64,000 nt of DNA from Chloroflexota bacterium (GCA_030603665.1 JAUVXJ010000002.1:310001-374000), one strand, 5' to 3'; numbered from the stretch's first letter, positions 51,129 to 61,373 are shown. The notes: generated by a model not told the origin, from the sequence alone. Translations and numbers: made by a program.

Positions 51129-52760
51129 GTGGCGCATGCATTCTACCGCAAGTGGCGTCCCCAGACCTTTAAGGAAGTAGTGGGTCAGGAGCACGTGACG
51201 CAAACCCTGAGCAATGCTGTGAGCAGCTCTCGCATCGTTCACGCCTACCTGTTTAGCGGGCCGCGCGGAACTGGCAAGACTTCCACGGCACGGATACTGG
51301 CCAAGGCGGCAAACTGTCTGGCCGAGGGCGGCGACAAGCCATGTGCCAAATGTGCGATGTGCCAGGCTATTGACGAAGGTAGATCCATGGACCTGATCGA
51401 GATAGATGCTGCCTCACACACGGGGGTTGATGACATAAGAGATCTCCGAGATAAGATCAGCTTCTCTCCCTCAGAAGCAAGATTCAAATTCTACATTATC
51501 GACGAAGTACACATGCTCTCTTCCTCGGCTTTCAACGCTCTGCTCAAGACCCTGGAAGAACCGCCACCGCATGCCATTCTGGTTCTGGCCACCACCGAAC
51601 CCCACAAGATACCAGGCACGGTCCTCTCACGTTGCCAGCGCTTCGAGTTCCGTCTCATTCCGTTCAACGCGATGATCAACCGACTGCAAGACATCGCCGG
51701 CAGGGAGGGGCTGGAAGTCAGTGAAGCCGCTCTTGATCTGATAGCGCGTCAGTCCACGGGCAGCATGCGAGACGCTGAGAGCCTCCTCGACCAACTCGCC
51801 TCTTACGGAGGCCCTGAGATCACGTTGGACCAGGTCCAGACCATGTTGGGTCTCGCCACGTCTCAGGCGGTCAAGGAGTTGGTGGACCACCTGGCAACAC
51901 AAGACGTGGCGGCTGGACTGGGCAAGATTGGCCATGCTGTCGCCGATGGAGCGGACCCGCGCCAGCTGAACAACGATTTGCTGAGCTACCTGCGCGGTCT
52001 CCTGCTGATGAAGACGACTGACCGTGGTCCTGCGAACATGACCGCGGAGCAACAGAGTGAATTGGCGCGGCAAGCAGCGCACTTCTCGCTCGACAGGCTG
52101 GTACGCACCATCAAGCTCTTCAGTCGGGCTGCACTGGATGTCAAGGGCTCAACGCAACCGCAGTTGCCCCTGGAACTGGCCTTCGTGGAGGCCGTGCTCT
52201 CTGAGGAATCAGATGATGTGCCTCGCCCCACCCCCTCGACAGGACCGGCGAAAGGGCCTTTGAAGATTGCTGAGCAGAGGGGCGCGGTTACGCCCGTTGG
52301 GACCTCACCGGAGCCACCAGCGGGCCGGCCAACGCCGGAGGAGACACCACGAGACGAGACCCCGCCAGAAAGCCGACCTCGCCTGGGCCAAGAGGCAACT
52401 GAGGGGGGTTTGGCAGGCTTGCTGGACACATGGAGCGAGATTGCGGCAAACATCAATCGCAGCAACAGAAACCTCGCCGCGGTCGTGAGGGATTGCCCTC
52501 CCGTGGCTGTAGAAGAAGACCTGGTCACCCTTTGTGCGCGTTCACGGTTTCACAAAGACCAGCTAGAGTCCGACCAAGCAAAGGAACTGGTGGGAAAGGC
52601 CGTCGGCGAATCGCTCGGCCAGCGATGCCGCATCAGATGCGTCCTGACACCTGACACTCCCAACCAAGGCACTAGAGAAGACGATCTCCAGCAACTCACT
52701 GAGGATCCCGTGATCAAGGCCGGACTGGAACTGGGAGGCCAGATTGGCACGGTGCGGTGA
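51129..52760 (+). CDS. dnaX: DNA polymerase III subunit gamma/tau
   Basis: A 543-residue clamp-loader ATPase. Walker A GPRGTGKT is at 44-51. The zinc module has C63, C72, C75 and C78. Walker B is FYIIDEVHML, followed by LLKTLEEPPPH, and sensor LATTEPHKIP with SRCQRFEF (the Arg finger region). Domain III and a Pro/Glu-rich linker (about 360-430) lead to a short C-terminal tau-like domain. No A-rich slippery site for gamma production was noticed. GTG start with GAGGAGA 7 nt upstream. First gene of the conserved dnaX-ybaB-recR block. Confidence 0.95.
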   Translation: MAHAFYRKWRPQTFKEVVGQEHVTQTLSNAVSSSRIVHAYLFSGPRGTGKTSTARILAKAANCLAEGGDKPCAKCAMCQAIDEGRSMDLIEIDAASHTGVDDIRDLRDKISFSPSEARFKFYIIDEVHMLSSSAFNALLKTLEEPPPHAILVLATTEPHKIPGTVLSRCQRFEFRLIPFNAMINRLQDIAGREGLEVSEAALDLIARQSTGSMRDAESLLDQLASYGGPEITLDQVQTMLGLATSQAVKELVDHLATQDVAAGLGKIGHAVADGADPRQLNNDLLSYLRGLLLMKTTDRGPANMTAEQQSELARQAAHFSLDRLVRTIKLFSRAALDVKGSTQPQLPLELAFVEAVLSEESDDVPRPTPSTGPAKGPLKIAEQRGAVTPVGTSPEPPAGRPTPEETPRDETPPESRPRLGQEATEGGLAGLLDTWSEIAANINRSNRNLAAVVRDCPPVAVEEDLVTLCARSRFHKDQLESDQAKELVGKAVGESLGQRCRIRCVLTPDTPNQGTREDDLQQLTEDPVIKAGLELGGQIGTVR

Positions 52761-52847
52761 GCCAGCGCTCCAGCCGGAACTGCCCTTGCCCGTAGCTGGT
52801 GCCGATGCAACCGCGCGTATACATCATCTCAGGAAGGAGCAAGTAGC

Positions 52848-53186
52848 GTGGCGAGAAAGAAGAAGACTCAATTCAAGGGCCCGGGCGGAGGCTCCCTCAA
52901 ACAGATTCAGGAATTGCAGACCAAAGTCTTGGAGGCTCAGCAAGCCCTGGGTGAGCAGACAGTGAGCACATCTGTGGGTGGGGGTGCGGTCACGGTCGTG
53001 ATGACAGGGCACCACAAGCTCCAATCCATTAGCATCTCGCCCGAGGTTGTCGACCCCGAGGACGTGGAGATGCTGCAAGATCTCATCATTGCCGCAGTGA
53101 ATGAAGCTTCCGACATGGCAGGCGAGATGGCAACCCAGAGCCTGGCCGGTCTCACAGGTGGGTTGGGGATACCGGGCTTAACGTAA
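52848..53186 (+). CDS. YbaB/EbfC family nucleoid-associated protein
   Basis: A 112-residue DNA-binding protein. The family is a small dimer with a basic N-terminus (ARKKKTQFKGPG) and the core KVLEAQQALGEQTVSTSVGG then VVMTGHHKLQSISISPEV, as in EbfC. It lies between dnaX and recR, the usual place, and is thought to help shape the nucleoid. The GTG start has AAGGAG 8 nt upstream. Confidence 0.93.
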   Translation: MARKKKTQFKGPGGGSLKQIQELQTKVLEAQQALGEQTVSTSVGGGAVTVVMTGHHKLQSISISPEVVDPEDVEMLQDLIIAAVNEASDMAGEMATQSLAGLTGGLGIPGLT

Positions 53187-53187
53187 G

Positions 53188-53787
53188 ATGCGATCAGTCC
53201 CGCGCTCCGTGGAGCGCCTCATCGAGGAGCTGAACCGCCTGCCGGGCATCGGTCCCAAGACGGCCTCACGGTTGACCTTTTACCTACTTCGCTCCCCGCA
53301 GGAGCAAGTCCAGGCTCTGGCCAGGGCCATCGGTGAAATGCACGAGATGGTCGTCACGTGTTCGGTGTGCTTCAACATCGCCGAGACAAGCCCTTGCCCG
53401 ATCTGCGATGACAGTCAGCGGGACCGCACCATGCTTTGCGTAGTCGAGGAGCCACTTGACGTCCTGGCTATCGAACGCATAAGACAATACGATGGCCTCT
53501 ATCACGTTCTGCACGGTGCGATCTCGCCCATTGAAGGCATGGGGCCCGAAGACCTCAAGATAGCGGAACTCGTGGAGCGCCTCGGCAAGAATCCAGTCGA
53601 AGAAGTCATCCTGGCCACGAATCCAAGTCTTGAGGGTGAGTCCACAGCCATGTACGTCTCTCGACAACTGGCGACACTGGGGATCCGAGTCACCCGGCTG
53701 GCCCAAGGCCTCCCAATGGGGGGCGACCTAGAATACGCGGATGAAGTCACCCTGACCCGGGCATTGGAGGGCAGAAGAGAGATTTGA
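53188..53787 (+). CDS. recR: Recombination mediator RecR
   Basis: A 199-residue protein of the RecFOR pathway. It has a helix-hairpin-helix (LNRLPGIGPKTASRLTFYLL), a four-Cys zinc finger (CSVCFNIAETSPCPIC), and a Toprim domain (MLCVVEEPLDVLAIERI ... ILATNPSLEGESTAMY). RecR with RecO/RecF loads RecA at gaps. It starts one base after the ybaB stop codon, so translation is coupled. Confidence 0.96.
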   Translation: MRSVPRSVERLIEELNRLPGIGPKTASRLTFYLLRSPQEQVQALARAIGEMHEMVVTCSVCFNIAETSPCPICDDSQRDRTMLCVVEEPLDVLAIERIRQYDGLYHVLHGAISPIEGMGPEDLKIAELVERLGKNPVEEVILATNPSLEGESTAMYVSRQLATLGIRVTRLAQGLPMGGDLEYADEVTLTRALEGRREI

Positions 53788-53869
53788 CAGCTGCCCATGA
53801 GGAATGAGGCAGCCCGGAGGACAGTGGTCGATCAGTCCGGGTTTGTCAGCATGATGACGGGAGGACAAG

Positions 53870-54697
53870 TTGGGAGAACTCGGCCAACTGCTACGTGAGG
53901 CCCGCGAGAAGAAAGGCTTGTCCATCGCGGACGTCGAAGCGGACACCAGAATAAGACAAGTCCAGATAGAGGCCCTGGAACAGGAGGAGTACAGTAAGGT
54001 TCCATCAGGTATCTATCGCAAGGGCCTGATACGGAACTACGCCCAGTACCTCGGGTTGGACCTCAAAAAGGTCACGGACTTGTATGACCCCGATGATGCA
54101 CCAACTGGCCCCGAGCCAGTCGTGGCGGAGGGGTTCGAACCGCCAAAGGGTATGGCCATTACATCTTGGCTGTTCATTGACATCTTTCTGGGCATACTGA
54201 TCGTGGCCGGTGCAGTCGTTGTGGGATCACTTGTCTACGACCGCTGGCGACCAAGTCTCCCATCACCCTCGTCCACACCAACTCGCGGCGCCAGTCTGGC
54301 CTCGCCCGTGCTCCAGCTCAGTCCCACCCATACGCCGTCGCCGACTTCGGCGCCCACTGAGATACCCTCAGGCCGGTTGCAGGTAGACGTGCAGATCATC
54401 GCTCGCACGTGGTTGGAGGTCTCCGTCGACGGTGAGCCAGCTTTTCGTGGACTGATCGAAGCTGGCACCAACTGGTCGTGGTTCGCCGAGAACAGTATTG
54501 CCATGCATGTGGGCAACGCAGGTGGGGTTCTCGTAACCCTCAACGGGCAAGAGTTGGGACCACTGGGAGAGACAGATCAAGTGGTGGACATAGAGTGGAC
54601 TTGGGACAACCTGTACGCCACGCCTGAGCCTGTACCCATCAACGGCACGCCCGTCGTCACCAGCACCGTGGTACTCACTCCAAGCCCGGGTCCGTAG
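53870..54697 (+). CDS. RodZ-like HTH membrane protein
   Basis: A 275-residue protein: a cytoplasmic HTH_25-type domain (about 1-70, LGQLLREAREKKGLSIADVE), a membrane span (about 95-123), a Ser/Thr/Pro linker (about 125-165), and a C-terminal DUF4115-type beta domain (about 165-250, IARTWLEVSVDGEPAFRG). RodZ proteins link MreB to the wall-synthesis machinery. No mreB gene is in the window. The TTG start has GGGAGG 5 nt upstream. It precedes rimO by 10 bp. Confidence 0.87.
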   Translation: MGELGQLLREAREKKGLSIADVEADTRIRQVQIEALEQEEYSKVPSGIYRKGLIRNYAQYLGLDLKKVTDLYDPDDAPTGPEPVVAEGFEPPKGMAITSWLFIDIFLGILIVAGAVVVGSLVYDRWRPSLPSPSSTPTRGASLASPVLQLSPTHTPSPTSAPTEIPSGRLQVDVQIIARTWLEVSVDGEPAFRGLIEAGTNWSWFAENSIAMHVGNAGGVLVTLNGQELGPLGETDQVVDIEWTWDNLYATPEPVPINGTPVVTSTVVLTPSPGP

Positions 54698-54707
54698 CGC
54701 CCCTCCC

Positions 54708-56027
54708 ATGCGATTCCACCTTGTCTCCCTTGGCTGTCCCAAGAACACAGTAGAAACCGAGGGCATGCGCGAGTTGCTTCTCGCCGCTGGTCACCAGCTC
54801 GCGCGCAGACCTCAAGACGCTGAGGTCCTCATCGTTAACACCTGCGGCTTCATCGACAGCGCCAGGGAAGAATCCCTAGACGTGCTTCGGGACCTGGCCG
54901 ACGTTAAGCGTCCCGACCAGTACCTGGTAGCCGCCGGATGCATGGCCGAGCGCTATGGATCAGCGATGGCAGAGGTGGCCCCTTCCGTCGATGCTATCAT
55001 CGGCACGAGACGATGGAAAGAGATAGCCAATCTTGTAGACGCGCTCCCACGCCATCTGGAAACGACCGCTCCTTGTCAGTTGCCACAGCCGCTCCCTGAG
55101 CGCTCGCTGGTCCACCCCATCCCTCGAAGTTGCCCAGGCCGGGCTACCGCCTATGTCAAGATCGCCGAGGGCTGCGACGGCCCCTGCGCCTTCTGTGCCA
55201 TACCTCAGATCAAAGGTCCCCTTCGCAGCAAACCCGGGGAGGCCATATTGACTGAGGTCGGCGAACTCGTGCACCAGGGCGTCAAGGAAATCATCTTCAT
55301 CGCTCAGGATACCACGGCGTACGGTCTCGACTTGGGAGGGCAGGAGACGCTGCCCAGCTTGATCACACAAACGCTGGCCGCCGTCCCCGATCTGTCCTGG
55401 CTGCGCCTGATGTACACCTACCCTCAGCGCATCACCCCTCAGCTTGTGGAGACCATGGCCTCTCACCCCGAGGTCCTTCACTACCTCGACCTGCCGCTGC
55501 AACACTCTGATCCGGAAGTATTGCGCCGCATGAACCGTCCCCACGACATCGACCACATCCGCTCGACCATAGCCGATTTGCGACAGGCTATGCCGGACAT
55601 CGCACTCCGCACATCTTTCATCGTGGGGTACCCCGGTGAGACGGAAGGGGAGTTTCGGAAACTGCTCGATTTCCTGGACGAGACCGCTTTCGACAGAGTG
55701 GGGATCTTCACCTACTCTCGTGAGGAAGGGACGGAGGCCAGCTTGCTGCCGGGGCAAGTCCCGCAGGAAGTGAAACAGGAACGGTACCAGCGCGCCATGG
55801 CTCTTCAACAGGAGATCTCTCTGGCAAAGAACAGGCAATTCATCGGTCGCCGCGTGCAGGTCCTCGTCGAAGGCACGGGAGACGACATCAGCGTGGGACG
55901 GTCCTACAGGGATGCACCGGAGGTCGATGGGATGGTGATCATCCACGACGAACTACCGGTGAACGAATTCGCCCTCGTGCGCATCACAGAAGCGCTGGAG
56001 TATGATCTGATCGGCACTCTAGGATAG
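54708..56027 (+). CDS. rimO: Ribosomal protein S12 methylthiotransferase RimO
   Basis: A 439-residue radical-SAM enzyme that adds a methylthio group to an Asp of ribosomal protein S12. The N-terminal UPF0004 domain holds the second-cluster Cys residues C10 (SLGCPKN), C46 (NTCGF) and C78 (AGCMA). The radical-SAM motif is C156-C160-C163 (CDGPCAFC). It is followed by LDLPLQHSDPEVLRRMNR and a C-terminal TRAM domain. SLGCPKN with VETEGM is characteristic of RimO rather than MiaB. It is convergent with cysK, 21 bp apart. Confidence 0.94.
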   Translation: MRFHLVSLGCPKNTVETEGMRELLLAAGHQLARRPQDAEVLIVNTCGFIDSAREESLDVLRDLADVKRPDQYLVAAGCMAERYGSAMAEVAPSVDAIIGTRRWKEIANLVDALPRHLETTAPCQLPQPLPERSLVHPIPRSCPGRATAYVKIAEGCDGPCAFCAIPQIKGPLRSKPGEAILTEVGELVHQGVKEIIFIAQDTTAYGLDLGGQETLPSLITQTLAAVPDLSWLRLMYTYPQRITPQLVETMASHPEVLHYLDLPLQHSDPEVLRRMNRPHDIDHIRSTIADLRQAMPDIALRTSFIVGYPGETEGEFRKLLDFLDETAFDRVGIFTYSREEGTEASLLPGQVPQEVKQERYQRAMALQQEISLAKNRQFIGRRVQVLVEGTGDDISVGRSYRDAPEVDGMVIIHDELPVNEFALVRITEALEYDLIGTLG

Positions 56028-56048
56028 AAGATCCAGCCGGCGATCGCA

Positions 56049-56972
56049 TCACTCGAAGAGAGCGGTGCTCAGATACCTCTCCCCTGTGTCTGGCAGGATT
56101 ACCACGATCAACTGTCCCTCACCGTCCGGCCTCTTCGCGACCTCCATGGCTGCGAAGGCAGCCGCTCCCGAGGAGATGCCTGCCAGGATCCCTTCCTCCC
56201 TGGCCAGCCGGCGAGCCATGGCCAGTGCGTCGCCATCCTCTACGGTGATGATCTCATCAATGACATCCATATCGAGCACGTCGGGGACAAACCCTGCACC
56301 TATCCCTTGAATGCCGTGGGGTCCCGGGTCCCCTCCCGATAGCACGGGGGAGTTGGCCGGTTCCACGGCTACCACCCGCAGCTCTGGCTTGCGCCCCTTC
56401 AGTGTTTGTCCAGCACCTGTGATGGTGCCGCCCGTGCCAACTCCCGCAACCAGCACATCTATGCCCCCGTCTGTGTCTCGCCAGATCTCCTCAGCGGTAG
56501 TCCGACGGTGAACTTCTGGATTAGCCGGATTCTTGAACTGCTGTGGAATGAAGTAGCGCGAATCCTTCTCCTCCAACTCCTCAGCGCGCCTCACTGCACC
56601 CGTCATCCCCTCGCTGCCGGGCGTCAAGATGAGCTCGGCTCCCAGGGCGAGGAGCAGCTTCCTGCGCTCAATGCTCATGGTCTCTGGCATGACCAAGATG
56701 AGCCTGTATTCCCTGACGGCGCACACGAAGGCGAGGCCTATTCCCGTGTTCCCGCTGGTCGGCTCCACGATGATCGTGTCTCGGCCGATCAGGCCCTCCT
56801 TCTCCGCAGCCTGGATCATGCTAAGGCCAATCCTGTCTTTGACGCTAGAGAAGGGATTGAAGGACTCCAGCTTGGCCAGCACAGTCGCCTCAACCCCGGC
56901 GTTCACTCTGTTCAGCCTGACCAACGGTGTATTACCAACGGTCTGACTGATGTCGTCGTAAACCTTTCCCAT
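56049..56972 (-). CDS. cysK: O-acetylserine sulfhydrylase (cysteine synthase A)
   Basis: A 307-residue PLP enzyme that makes cysteine from O-acetylserine and sulfide. PLP Lys K45 lies in [11 protein letters not shown], the substrate loop is PTSGNTG (71-77), and the phosphate-binding loop is [10 protein letters not shown]. Near the C-terminus [10 protein letters not shown] matches the Ser that faces the PLP ring nitrogen. GGAAGGAG precedes the ATG closely. It follows cysE by 11 bp, giving the two steps from serine to cysteine in one unit behind a metal-transport operon. Confidence 0.93.
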   Translation of the reverse strand: MGKVYDDISQTVGNTPLVRLNRVNAGVEATVLAKLESFNPFSSVKDRIGLSMIQAAEKEGLIGRDTIIVEPTSGNTGIGLAFVCAVREYRLILVMPETMSIERRKLLLALGAELILTPGSEGMTGAVRRAEELEEKDSRYFIPQQFKNPANPEVHRRTTAEEIWRDTDGGIDVLVAGVGTGGTITGAGQTLKGRKPELRVVAVEPANSPVLSGGDPGPHGIQGIGAGFVPDVLDMDVIDEIITVEDGDALAMARRLAREEGILAGISSGAAAFAAMEVAKRPDGEGQLIVVILPDTGERYLSTALFE

Positions 56973-56983
56973 GTCTCCTTCCT

Positions 56984-57967
56984 TCAGTAGCCCACCTTGT
57001 ACTTGAGATCCGGCTCTTCAATGGTGACCACAGCATCAGCGGGCACCGAGTGGGTCAGCCACACAGAACCTCCGATCACAGATCGGGCTCCAATCACCGT
57101 ATCGCCTCCTAGAATCGTTGCGCTCGCGTAGATGATGACGTTGTCCCTCACCGTCGGGTGACGCTTGTATCCCCGCTCAAGGGCGCCGTCGGCCGTCGTC
57201 CTGAACCTGTACCCACCGAGCGTGACACCCTGGTAGATGGTCACGTCGTCGCCAATCTCGGTGGTCTCGCCGATTACCACACCGGTTCCGTGGTCGATGA
57301 AAAAGTTGGATCCTATCACGGCCCCTGGATGTATGTCAATGCCGGTCATTGCATGCGCATGCTCGGTCATCATCCGCGGTATGAACGGTACCTCGAGCAG
57401 CCAGAGTTCATGCGCCATGCGATAGATGGCAATCGCCACAAGGCCGGGGTAGCTGAGCACAACCTCCTCCAGGCATTTGGCTGCCGGATCCCGGTCGAAT
57501 GCTGCCTTGATGTCTCCCAGCAAGACCTTCCGCAGGTGAGGGATCCGGCCCAGGAAAGTGATCGCTTGCTCCTGTCCCAGCTTGTGGCACTCCTCGCACG
57601 GTCGGCCACCGTTCATACACCCGTGACGAAGGCTGACGGAAATTTGCATGGAGAGCATATCGACAAGCAGGGAGGCTCTACGGCGCACCTCCTGCTCCAG
57701 AGAATCGCTATCGACGAGCTCATGGTCAACAGGGCGCCCTGGCAGGAGCAACTCCAGCAAGTGCCCGACTATCTCGACCACTTGTCGGCGGGATGGAAAT
57801 GGTGCGTCGCCCTCCCCATCAATGACCGCCTCTCTGCAACTGGTGACAATGGCATCGACGATGGCGGCCAGCCGCCGCCTGGATCCCGCAGCCGGTTGAT
57901 GATCGGCATTCCGCATCTCCCTCTCCGAGTCAGGTTCTCCCACCAGTCCTCCCCGTTCAGGCATCAT
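56984..57967 (-). CDS. cysE: Serine O-acetyltransferase
   Basis: A 327-residue enzyme that acetylates serine with acetyl-CoA. The N-terminal ~200 residues are helical, longer than in E. coli CysE and like the EpsC/SATase long type. The left-handed beta-helix (about 205-310) holds [19 protein letters not shown] with the catalytic His residues, GVTLGGYRF and [14 protein letters not shown]. The insert [12 protein letters not shown] adds two close Cys. The start at 57967 overlaps the permease stop (ATGA), and a further ATG at 57916 is possible. Its position ties cysteine synthesis to the metal transporter. Confidence 0.9.
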   Translation of the reverse strand: MMPERGGLVGEPDSEREMRNADHQPAAGSRRRLAAIVDAIVTSCREAVIDGEGDAPFPSRRQVVEIVGHLLELLLPGRPVDHELVDSDSLEQEVRRRASLLVDMLSMQISVSLRHGCMNGGRPCEECHKLGQEQAITFLGRIPHLRKVLLGDIKAAFDRDPAAKCLEEVVLSYPGLVAIAIYRMAHELWLLEVPFIPRMMTEHAHAMTGIDIHPGAVIGSNFFIDHGTGVVIGETTEIGDDVTIYQGVTLGGYRFRTTADGALERGYKRHPTVRDNVIIYASATILGGDTVIGARSVIGGSVWLTHSVPADAVVTIEEPDLKYKVGY

Positions 57968-58788
57968 AGGGCCGCTCGCAGGCGGTGTCTGGCAACTGTC
58001 TTGTAGAGTATCGATACCAGGTATCCTGCTGCACAGGTCAAGATGATCGTAGCGCCCGAGGTAAGATCGAGCAGATAGGATAGCCACAGTCCCATGGTGG
58101 TGAACACGGCACCCAGCGTGACTGAGATCAGCATCATTCGCTTGAGATTGACTGTGAACTGCTCGCCGATGGCCGCGGGCATGGTCAGCAGTGCAATCAC
58201 CAGAATCAATCCCACCACCTTCATCAGCATTACCACCGTAAGAGCAACGAGGCAGAAAAGCAGCAATTGGACGGCATCGACTCGCACATTGGCGGTGGAG
58301 GCGTAGGTCTCATCGAAGGAAATGGCCAGCAGCTCCTTGTAGAACGCCGCGACTAACACAAGGACCACAATGTCCAGCAGCGCCATGATCAACAGATCAC
58401 TCCACGGCACCGTCAGTATGTTGCCGAAGAGATAGCTCATCAGATCCGCCGCGTAGCCCGATGTCAAGTCTACGAAGATTATGCCCACAGCCATCCCAAT
58501 GGCCCACATCATGCCGATCACGGTGTCGGCTCGGTCGTGCGTCCTGCGTTTCACCACACCCATGGCTAGGGCGGCCCCTACGCTGAACAGGATAGCCCCC
58601 AGGACGGGATTGGCGCCCAGGTAGTACCCTAGTCCGATTCCCCCGTAAGCAGCGTGTGCGATGGCACCGCTGATGAACACGAAGCGGTTCACAACCACAT
58701 AGGTGCCAATGACTCCGCAGGCGACACTCACCAGCAGTCCCGCTATCAGGGCCCTTTGCATGAACTCGAGCTGGAGGACTTCCATCAT
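57964..58788 (-). CDS. Metal ABC transporter permease (ABC-3 / ZnuB-MntB type)
   Basis: A 274-residue membrane protein with about eight or nine spans. Family features: [41 protein letters not shown] and [13 protein letters not shown]-3 permeases import zinc or manganese. It overlaps the ATPase gene (stop/start) with a strong GGAGGAAGGAAG before the ATG at 58788, and its stop overlaps cysE. The upstream Fur-type regulator and Zur-like operator favour zinc, but manganese cannot be excluded. Confidence 0.9.
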   Translation of the reverse strand: MMEVLQLEFMQRALIAGLLVSVACGVIGTYVVVNRFVFISGAIAHAAYGGIGLGYYLGANPVLGAILFSVGAALAMGVVKRRTHDRADTVIGMMWAIGMAVGIIFVDLTSGYAADLMSYLFGNILTVPWSDLLIMALLDIVVLVLVAAFYKELLAISFDETYASTANVRVDAVQLLLFCLVALTVVMLMKVVGLILVIALLTMPAAIGEQFTVNLKRMMLISVTLGAVFTTMGLWLSYLLDLTSGATIILTCAAGYLVSILYKTVARHRLRAAL

Positions 58789-59564
58789 CTTCCTTCCTCC
58801 TCTGCGCCGTGGAGGTCCAGCACCCGATGCGGCAGGCCATGCGCGATCAGCTCGATGGGACAATGGTAGGCCGCCTCAAGCATGTCCGGTGTGATCTCCT
58901 TGGACTCATGATAGATCAAGCGTGTATTAAGACAGGCCACTGTCTTCACATACGAGGAGACAACACCTATGTCGTGCGATACCAGAATGATCGTCACCTG
59001 CCGGTTCAACTCTCTCAGCAACTCATAGATGCTGCCCACTACTCGCGTGTCAACACTGGCAGTAGGCTCATCCAGAAGCAGTATCTTTGGATCGCTAGCG
59101 AGCGCCCGGGCCACATAGACACGCTGCCGCTCCCCTCCCGACAGCCGGCCTATCTGGCGGTCTCTGTACCCCAGCATGTCTACTTGCCGCAAGACGTCTC
59201 CCACAGCACACTTGTCTTCCTCGGAGTACCGCCGGAGCAACCCGCGTCGGCCCAGCCTGCCCATCATGGCTACGTCCCAAACGCTGATCGGAAAAGCGCG
59301 GTCGAATTCGGTGTACTGAGGCACATAGCCCACAAACCGCCGAGCCGCCCTTGGCGCCCGCCCGAGGATACTCACACGCCCGCGGGTGGGCTCCATCAAG
59401 CCCAGCATGATGCTGAGCAAAGTGGTCTTTCCGCCTCCATTGGGCCCGATGATGCCTATGAAATCCTGCTCCCTCACCGAAAGGTTGATGCCCTCCAAGA
59501 CGGGCACGCCATCGTACTGGAACCACACGTCCTCAAGCAGGATCACCTCGCGCCGGTCTGACAA
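58785..59564 (-). CDS. Metal ABC transporter ATP-binding protein (ZnuC-MntA type)
   Basis: A 259-residue ABC ATPase: Walker A GPNGGGKTT, Q-loop region YVPQYTEFDRAFPISV (typical for ZnuC/MntB-type systems), signature LSGGERQRV, Walker B ILLLDEPTASVD and switch His in LVSHDIG. It powers metal import with the neighbouring permease. The TTG start at 59564 is supported by GGAGGTG 5 nt upstream. The 3' end overlaps the permease start. The 236-bp gap to the binding-protein gene upstream contains no obvious gene or terminator. Confidence 0.93.
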   Translation of the reverse strand: MSDRREVILLEDVWFQYDGVPVLEGINLSVREQDFIGIIGPNGGGKTTLLSIMLGLMEPTRGRVSILGRAPRAARRFVGYVPQYTEFDRAFPISVWDVAMMGRLGRRGLLRRYSEEDKCAVGDVLRQVDMLGYRDRQIGRLSGGERQRVYVARALASDPKILLLDEPTASVDTRVVGSIYELLRELNRQVTIILVSHDIGVVSSYVKTVACLNTRLIYHESKEITPDMLEAAYHCPIELIAHGLPHRVLDLHGAEEEGR

Positions 59565-59800
59565 GCCTGCACCTCCTCTCTGGAAGAGCCAATCATCGAG
59601 CGTCGCAGCATGCGTGCGCCAATGTAGGGCGGCTGCCCATCACCATACCTTAGACAGGCGGTGCACCAGCCAACAGGCCGAACGACAGGGCGCTTTGCGC
59701 GCCGAGTCGACTTGTTGCGTCCGAGCACACCCAGAACCGCAGAGCACGGACACCGTTCCATTTGGCACCGCCTCCCCCTGACCCGACGCTGCGGCTTCAG

Positions 59801-60697
59801 CTACTGCTCCTGTTTCCCGAGCACCTCCGCAAAGGTGTCGGCCACTCGCGCGAGGTTCTCCATCCAATCCGGTGCGAGCGGGCTGATCAGCAGCACCCTC
59901 CCGTCAATCTCACGGGCGATGGTCTCCGCACTCTGGGTGCTGAACTCGGGTTGCGCGAAGATAACCTTGATGCCGTTGGCTCGTGCTATCCGGATCAACT
60001 CAGCCATCTCGGCCGCGCTGGGATCGCCACCCTCCACTCGTACCGGTATCATCTCCAGACCATAATCATGCGCAAAGTAGGACCAGGCAGGGTGGAAGAC
60101 TATGAACTTACGTGTCTCAAGGCCTGATAGCCCTCGTTCGATCCTGGTGTCCAATTCATCAAGATCGACCAGGAAAGCTTCCAGGTTGGCACGGTAGAAT
60201 CCCTCATAATCTCGGTCTAGCTCCACCAAGGCCTCGAATATCGTTCGCGCCTGCACCTTCACCAACCTCGGCGAGAGCCAGATGTGGGGGTCTCTTGCGT
60301 CGATGCGGTCGATCCCTTGAGACTGGTCCACTACCAGCATCACCTGGTTCAGAGCCCTGATGCGGCTCATCCAGGCATCATCAAAGGGCACACCGATCTG
60401 CACATACATGTCGGCCCCGGCAAGTGCCTCGACCTGGCTCGGCCTTGGCTCATAGGTGGCGGGGCTGAAGCCGGGCGGAACCATGACTTCCACGTCCACC
60501 CTGTCGCCGCCTATGCGCTCCACGAAGTACTTCTGGGGGACAATGCTGACCCACACGCTGATCACCTCTTCGGGAGCGCCAGGTGCTGACCGTTCCGGCG
60601 CAGAGCAAGCCCACAGTGCCACCGCCAGTCCCCCTGCAAGCAGGATGAGAAGCGCCGCACTCCTCGACTTTGCAGGTTTCTCCTTCACGCCCAGCAT
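59801..60697 (-). CDS. Metal ABC transporter substrate-binding lipoprotein (ZnuA/TroA family)
   Basis: A 298-residue cluster A-I binding protein. The signal ends near LWAC (lipobox). Metal-site landmarks: PGFSPATYEP, where the usual first His ligand (PHTYEP-type) is Ala; DPHIWLSP with the second His; and FHPAWSYFAHDYGL with the third. The late IFAQPEFSTQSAETIAREI is a family block. The altered first ligand suggests a changed site or a non-canonical metal geometry; similar variants occur in the wider family. It has no His-rich loop. The ATG at 60697 is chosen to give a normal signal; ATG 60784 would add 29 residues. Confidence 0.88.
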   Translation of the reverse strand: MLGVKEKPAKSRSAALLILLAGGLAVALWACSAPERSAPGAPEEVISVWVSIVPQKYFVERIGGDRVDVEVMVPPGFSPATYEPRPSQVEALAGADMYVQIGVPFDDAWMSRIRALNQVMLVVDQSQGIDRIDARDPHIWLSPRLVKVQARTIFEALVELDRDYEGFYRANLEAFLVDLDELDTRIERGLSGLETRKFIVFHPAWSYFAHDYGLEMIPVRVEGGDPSAAEMAELIRIARANGIKVIFAQPEFSTQSAETIAREIDGRVLLISPLAPDWMENLARVADTFAEVLGKQEQ

Positions 60698-60936
60698 CCG
60701 TGCAATGACGCCTCCCACGCCGTATCCACGCACGCGTCCCGGTGACTCTTGTTGACCGGGGCACAGGAGCTTCCGCTTCCCCATGTAACCATGCCGTCAC
60801 ATCGGCTGGTGACTCGTCTTCTGAGATCGTTTGGCGAGGCGTGGAGCGCCGGAGGGCTGTTGGTGATCGGGGGTCCCTCGGCCCCTCCCGCGCGCAGTAT
60901 GTGATCCCAGCCGGGAAGCTCCACTTCGTCACCCAC

Positions 60937-61353
60937 CTACTGGCAAGCGGGGCACAGACCCTCGAACTCCAGTAAGTGCGACGCCACGGTGAACCCCGTT
61001 TGCCGCGCTGTTTGCTCAATCAGCTCCGTCAGCCCTGCGCATGGAAAGTCCACCACATGATGACAGCCCTGGCAGACCAGGTGGTGTCCCGCTCTCTGCC
61101 GCACAGGCGCATATGCCTGACACCCCCCGCCCAGATGAACGCGCCGCACGAAACCCAGTTCACTCAGCAGATCCAGCGTCCTGTACACCGTGGTCAACCC
61201 CACACCAGATCGAATGCCCCGCGCTCGCTCTAACACCTGCAACGGTGTCAGGTGCTCAGTAGCCTCGCGCAGCACCCTGACCACAGCAAGCCGCTGTGGT
61301 GTAAGCTTATGGCCGTTGGCCCGCAGCTCCGCGGCCATTCCTATGTCTCTCAC
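60937..61353 (-). CDS. Fur-family metalloregulator (probably Zur)
   Basis: A 138-residue Fur-family repressor. The winged helix (about 10-80) reads KLTPQRLAVVRVLRE ... GVGLTTVYRTLDLLSELGFV. The metal/dimer domain has GHHLVCQGC and a C-terminal CPAC, the structural zinc Cys pairs. Lack of the Fur-type HHDHxxC string and its place at the head of a Zn/Mn-type ABC operon suggest Zur. GTG start with CGGAG 6 nt upstream. Its own promoter carries a 15-bp palindrome, so it likely represses itself and the transporter genes behind it. Confidence 0.88.
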   Translation of the reverse strand: MRDIGMAAELRANGHKLTPQRLAVVRVLREATEHLTPLQVLERARGIRSGVGLTTVYRTLDLLSELGFVRRVHLGGGCQAYAPVRQRAGHHLVCQGCHHVVDFPCAGLTELIEQTARQTGFTVASHLLEFEGLCPACQ

Positions 61354-61373
61354 ATCAGGCTCCGAGTGCTAAT

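Noticed and set aside
51129-52760. Programmed frameshift in dnaX giving gamma and tau
   Set aside because: No A-run slippery site with a following hairpin was noticed. The single 543-residue product has a short C-terminal region.
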